8,219 nucleotides of DNA from Nitrospirota bacterium (lineage in GTDB: Bacteria > Nitrospirota > Thermodesulfovibrionia > Thermodesulfovibrionales > JdFR-88): the NCBI GenBank assembly GCA_021825785.1, contig JAKAGP010000055.1, positions 1 to 8,219 of the forward strand, written 5' to 3'. Shown here piece after piece: positions 6,114 to 8,219 of the stretch. The notes under the pieces were generated by a model, which was not told the origin of the DNA, did not search any database, and saw only the letters and a list, made by a program, of their open reading frames with translations. How positions within the stretch are numbered: the stretch's first letter is position 1; each line of letters begins with the position of its first letter. A program made the position numbers and the translations under genes.

Positions 6114-6419
6114 TCACTCTGATAAGTAGGACTCCTTTATTAAGCGGCTGCCATGTACAACGGTAACGATGATCACTGTATCCCGATCATTGTCGAAGCG
6201 ATAGATTGTCCGGTAGTTGCCCAGAACCAGTTCCCTATATGGCAGTTCGGGAAACTCCGGCAGGTGGCGTCCGGAATCGGGAAATATCTTCAGCCTTTCA
6301 GAGGAATCAAAAAGGTCTTGAATTGTGTAGCTGGCATAAACATGGGAGCCCGAGGCTATATAGTCATAGATGCCTTCCAAATCTGACAAGGCCCTGTCGG
6401 ACCAGATCAGTTCTGCCAT
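6114..6419 (-). CDS. RelE/ParE family toxin
   Basis: 101-aa protein of the RelE/ParE superfamily, normal in length. It shows the family pattern: a helical start, IWSDRALSDLEGIYDYIA, then a second helix ending ERLKIFPDSGRHLPEFP, then the beta-sheet core YRELVLGNYRTIYRFDNDRD and TVIIVTVVHGSRLI. The YRELVLGNYRTIYR and HGSRLI pieces resemble ParE more than the ribosome-dependent RelE type, so gyrase inhibition is possible, but the target cannot be told from sequence. It overlaps the upstream antitoxin gene by 13 nt, the usual antitoxin-first arrangement. A truncated kinase fragment follows. Confidence 0.92.
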   Translation of the reverse strand: MAELIWSDRALSDLEGIYDYIASGSHVYASYTIQDLFDSSERLKIFPDSGRHLPEFPELPYRELVLGNYRTIYRFDNDRDTVIIVTVVHGSRLIKESYLSE

Positions 6420-6595
6420 TTCTTTGAGAGCCTTTCAATAGCCTCCTTGTGCGAAACCGTCCTGCCCTCGGCAATGTCTTTTTCCCCGGCCTCGATCTTC
6501 TGAAGAAGATATATCCTGTACATAAGGTCTTCCACGTCAACCTTTTCAGGCAGGCCCTTTAAAAGATCTTCCAGTTTTGATTTTAGAATCTGCAT
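6407..6595 (-). CDS. Antitoxin of the RelE/ParE pair
   Basis: 62-aa protein starting MQILKSKLEDLLKGLPEKVD, with a helical middle, VEDLMYRIYLLQKIEAGEKD, and a C-terminal SHKEAIERLSKKWQN of the kind that binds RelE/ParE toxins. It overlaps the toxin start by 13 nt. The frame is open further upstream (to 6652), but that part overlaps the preceding small gene. ATG 6595 is preferred because GGAG lies 9 nt upstream (6608-6605), inside the 3' end of that gene, which also suggests coupling. The DNA-binding type is not clear from the sequence. As is usual for these pairs, it probably autorepresses, but no operator is recognised here. Confidence 0.85.
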   Translation of the reverse strand: MQILKSKLEDLLKGLPEKVDVEDLMYRIYLLQKIEAGEKDIAEGRTVSHKEAIERLSKKWQN

Positions 6596-6599
6596 ACGC

Positions 6600-6779
6600 T
6601 TAATCTCCTTTCGCTTTTTTCTTCCAAGGATATTTTTTGACGACCCGTCCATTTTCGTAAACGATTAAGGGAGTATGCGTTTCCTCAGCAATCTTCCTCG
6701 CCCTGACGGCCGCGCGCCGTAGCGCGACGCCAACTTTCGCCAGATCAGGGTCTTTTATTTCTTTTTCAGCCTTGGTCAT
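6600..6779 (-). CDS. 59-aa small protein (putative antitoxin), copy 2, without its kinase
   Basis: Paralogue of the 60-aa gene at 3611-3793. Residues 1-52 differ at only three positions (A25V, R35H, H45R), while the Lys-rich tail differs (KKKAKGD against KEKSKRKR). By hand count about 15 of some 20 nucleotide differences are silent, pointing to selection on the protein. ATG 6779 keeps the same AAAGGAG ribosome-binding site, and even the overlapping TGA of the lost kinase gene. It ends 4 nt before the RelB-like antitoxin gene and may be cotranscribed with it. A stand-alone copy fits an antitoxin kept after its toxin was lost, or recruitment into the adjacent toxin-antitoxin operon. Its function is inferred, not shown. 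Confidence 0.82.
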   Translation of the reverse strand: MTKAEKEIKDPDLAKVGVALRRAAVRARKIAEETHTPLIVYENGRVVKKYPWKKKAKGD

Positions 6780-6796
6780 TCATTTTCTCCTTTATC
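6621..6796. repeat. Direct repeat A, copy 2 (176 nt)
   Basis: Gapless match to 3635-3810 in the same orientation, about 88% identical by hand count. The offset between copies is 2986 nt. It includes the second small gene apart from its 3' end, plus the last codons of a lost kinase gene. Homology ends abruptly at 6796, 20 nt from the methyltransferase stop. Confidence 0.92.
6776..6796 (-). pseudogene. Relic 3' end of a zeta-type kinase gene
   Basis: The minus strand still encodes DKGENE and a TGA stop that overlaps the small gene's ATG, exactly parallel to DKGENK and TGA at the end of the intact kinase gene. Nothing further upstream resembles the kinase. It is a 21-nt scar showing that copy 2 of the small gene once followed a kinase gene. 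Confidence 0.75.
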
Positions 6797-6815
6797 CAAA
6801 AGCTGCGACGTCCTT

Positions 6816-8219
6816 TTATATCTGAAACACTTTCAGCACCTCATCCCCGTAATGGTTTATGACCTTTACGGCGATTTTGCCGGTTTTGGGAGCCTCAAAC
6901 GGGCGGCTTGCGGTCGTATAGAGGGATTCCCAGGCGGATTCGTCCACATCGGCCTTTAAGGCCTTTTTAAGCTTTTCATAAGGCTTATCCGCGCCCAGGA
7001 AATAGGCATGGCGGACAAAGAAGCTCTCGCCGTTATAATTCGTATCTATAAACCAGCAAGCGATGTCATCCGTCGAACTGCTCCTGATTGCCCCGGTAGT
7101 AGGGTCGTAAATATCAAGCCCCTTTATCTCAAGACTGATCTTGCCGTCCTTCTGTTTATTGACCTCAATATCCGGCTCGCCAAATACCATGAAGAGGTTT
7201 CCGGCCCCGGTCTTCTTCAGAAGCTCATCCATGCCAAGGTCAGGATTTATCCTGGCCGTTAAAACGGTAAGCTTTCCGTATCTTCTGGCCTCTTCAGATA
7301 CATGCGGATCAAAAGCAAATCCGCATACAATCAGCAGGTCAAACCCGATACCTTCAACCGCCTCTTTGGCGGCCTCTTTTATCAGCTCCGGGCCTACCGT
7401 GCCGTGTTCCGGCCCGATGCAGACGGCAACCCGTTTCGATTTATCTTTTTCAGTATACTCGCCTGTTGCTTGAATCCATGTGCCCGCGAACGGCTCAAGG
7501 CGGTCGAATTTCAGGCGCTCGCCTTTTTTGGTATTCTGGACCCCTGCTTTTTTCAGGTTCTCAATAATCATGTTTGCGAACTGGCCGCTTGCGCTCGCCT
7601 TGCGCCCCTCGATCTCTGAGGCGGGCAGTTCCTCATCAGCCGCAAGAACACGATGAGGCGAGAGGCTTTCTACCGTGAACGGCCCGGCTACGCGCAACCG
7701 TTTTTTGTCCTCATAAGGCTGATCGTAAAGGATTTCCGTATCGGCGTTTTTCTGTATGGAATCATCAATCTCTTTCTGACGCTCGCGCCGGAGCTTCCAA
7801 TATTCATTTAAAAGCTTTTTTGCCTTCTCCGGCCACCCTTTATTTTGGGATATAGGGGCATCCCTGGGGATTTCCCATTCTTCCCATTTCTCTTTAAGCT
7901 GTTTATTCAGTTCCGCCCGCATGGGCTCAAGCTTTTCCTGCCATTTGGAATGGATTGCGTCTATATCGGGATTATTGGCTATGGATTTAAGCGTAATATG
8001 CGGCACCCGCTTGTAGACGAAGCCTTTCTTTATGTCCCCTTCTGTTTTGGGCAGCATATCGGGCGGAAGATGGCCGGAAATTTCGGATTCCTTCTGGATG
8101 CCATCAGGCGTGTCCGAAAGGATGTAATATGCATATTTGGCGCTCATTATGCGAGTGCGGGCAAGTGCCAGGGCAACCCAGCTTGTGTCTATCGTAATCC
8201 AGCGCCGCCCCCATTGTTC
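6816..8219 (-). CDS. Site-specific DNA methyltransferase (adenine type, COG2189-like), C-terminal part; 5' end outside window
   Basis: The frame is open through the right edge, giving the last 467 residues. It enters with EQWGRRWITIDTSWVALALA (8219 onward), the strand and helix that follow the S-adenosylmethionine-binding FxGxG motif in type III-like Mod enzymes; that motif and the catalytic DPPY should lie just outside. Then come GFVYKRVPHITLKSIANNPD, a charged helical region rich in Lys, Glu and Trp (about 110-155), and a long C-terminal domain ending in KIAVKVINHYGDEVLKVFQI, which matches the ending I recall for these enzymes. ATG 8147 is internal, not the start. A helicase/nuclease partner usually sits beside such genes, but none follows downstream here. 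It probably modifies DNA in a restriction or defence system whose other parts would be to the right. Confidence 0.88.
   Translation of the reverse strand, partial: EQWGRRWITIDTSWVALALARTRIMSAKYAYYILSDTPDGIQKESEISGHLPPDMLPKTEGDIKKGFVYKRVPHITLKSIANNPDIDAIHSKWQEKLEPMRAELNKQLKEKWEEWEIPRDAPISQNKGWPEKAKKLLNEYWKLRRERQKEIDDSIQKNADTEILYDQPYEDKKRLRVAGPFTVESLSPHRVLAADEELPASEIEGRKASASGQFANMIIENLKKAGVQNTKKGERLKFDRLEPFAGTWIQATGEYTEKDKSKRVAVCIGPEHGTVGPELIKEAAKEAVEGIGFDLLIVCGFAFDPHVSEEARRYGKLTVLTARINPDLGMDELLKKTGAGNLFMVFGEPDIEVNKQKDGKISLEIKGLDIYDPTTGAIRSSSTDDIACWFIDTNYNGESFFVRHAYFLGADKPYEKLKKALKADVDESAWESLYTTASRPFEAPKTGKIAVKVINHYGDEVLKVFQI

Noticed and set aside
6596..6652. Longer form of the RelB-like antitoxin starting at 6652
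   Set aside because: The extra residues are the second small gene read in another frame; ATG 6595 has its own GGAG at suitable spacing.
8145..8147. ATG 8147 as the true start of the methyltransferase
   Set aside because: The frame continues upstream without a stop to 8219 and encodes the conserved GRRWITIDTS segment, so the gene extends beyond the window.

Overview
The window is bacterial, gene dense, and every supported gene lies on the minus strand, so transcription runs from position 8219 towards position 1. It has two parts. Positions 1-3524 are a GC-rich housekeeping block, read in the order queH, DUF2905, SpoIID-domain protein, queA, phoH-like. Positions about 3611-8219 are an accessory, mostly more AT-rich block of toxin-antitoxin-like genes, a DUF4143-type ATPase and the 3' part of a DNA methyltransferase gene. 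No rRNA, tRNA or CRISPR array was seen. The organism cannot be named from this sequence. A didermic environmental bacterium (for example Nitrospirota or Desulfobacterota) would fit the pairing of a SpoIID-domain protein with queA and queH, but this is a low-confidence guess.

Housekeeping block: queH (2952-3524), DUF2905 (2707-2955) and the SpoIID-domain gene (1682-2710) are joined by 4-nt start/stop overlaps. queA follows after 31 nt and a phoH-like gene after a short gap. QueA makes epoxyqueuosine in tRNA and QueH reduces it to queuosine, so one operon holds the last two steps of queuosine synthesis. The phoH-like gene runs off the left edge. It has no ATG in its own frame, and either starts at TTG or carries a one-base frameshift.

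Accessory block, in transcription order: the C-terminal part of an adenine-type DNA methyltransferase (open at the right edge); a 59-aa small protein, preceded by the last codons of a lost zeta-type kinase gene; a RelB-like antitoxin and RelE/ParE toxin pair; a 53-codon truncated zeta-kinase fragment; a regulatory gap with phased direct repeats; a 476-aa AAA ATPase with a DUF4143-type C-terminus; an intact zeta-type kinase; and a 60-aa paralogue of the small protein. The last three are tightly coupled (4-nt gap, then an ATGA overlap).

The main point of interest is a history of duplication. The zeta fragment shares a 69-nt identical block with the intact zeta gene. The two small genes are gapless direct repeats over 176 nt, about 88% identical by hand count, with mostly silent differences. 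This suggests that a zeta-kinase/small-protein module was duplicated and rearranged, that one kinase copy was lost, and that both small genes (putative antitoxins) stayed under selection. The ATPase gene lies exactly between the two 69-nt repeats, so it may be a later insertion or part of a composite three-gene system.
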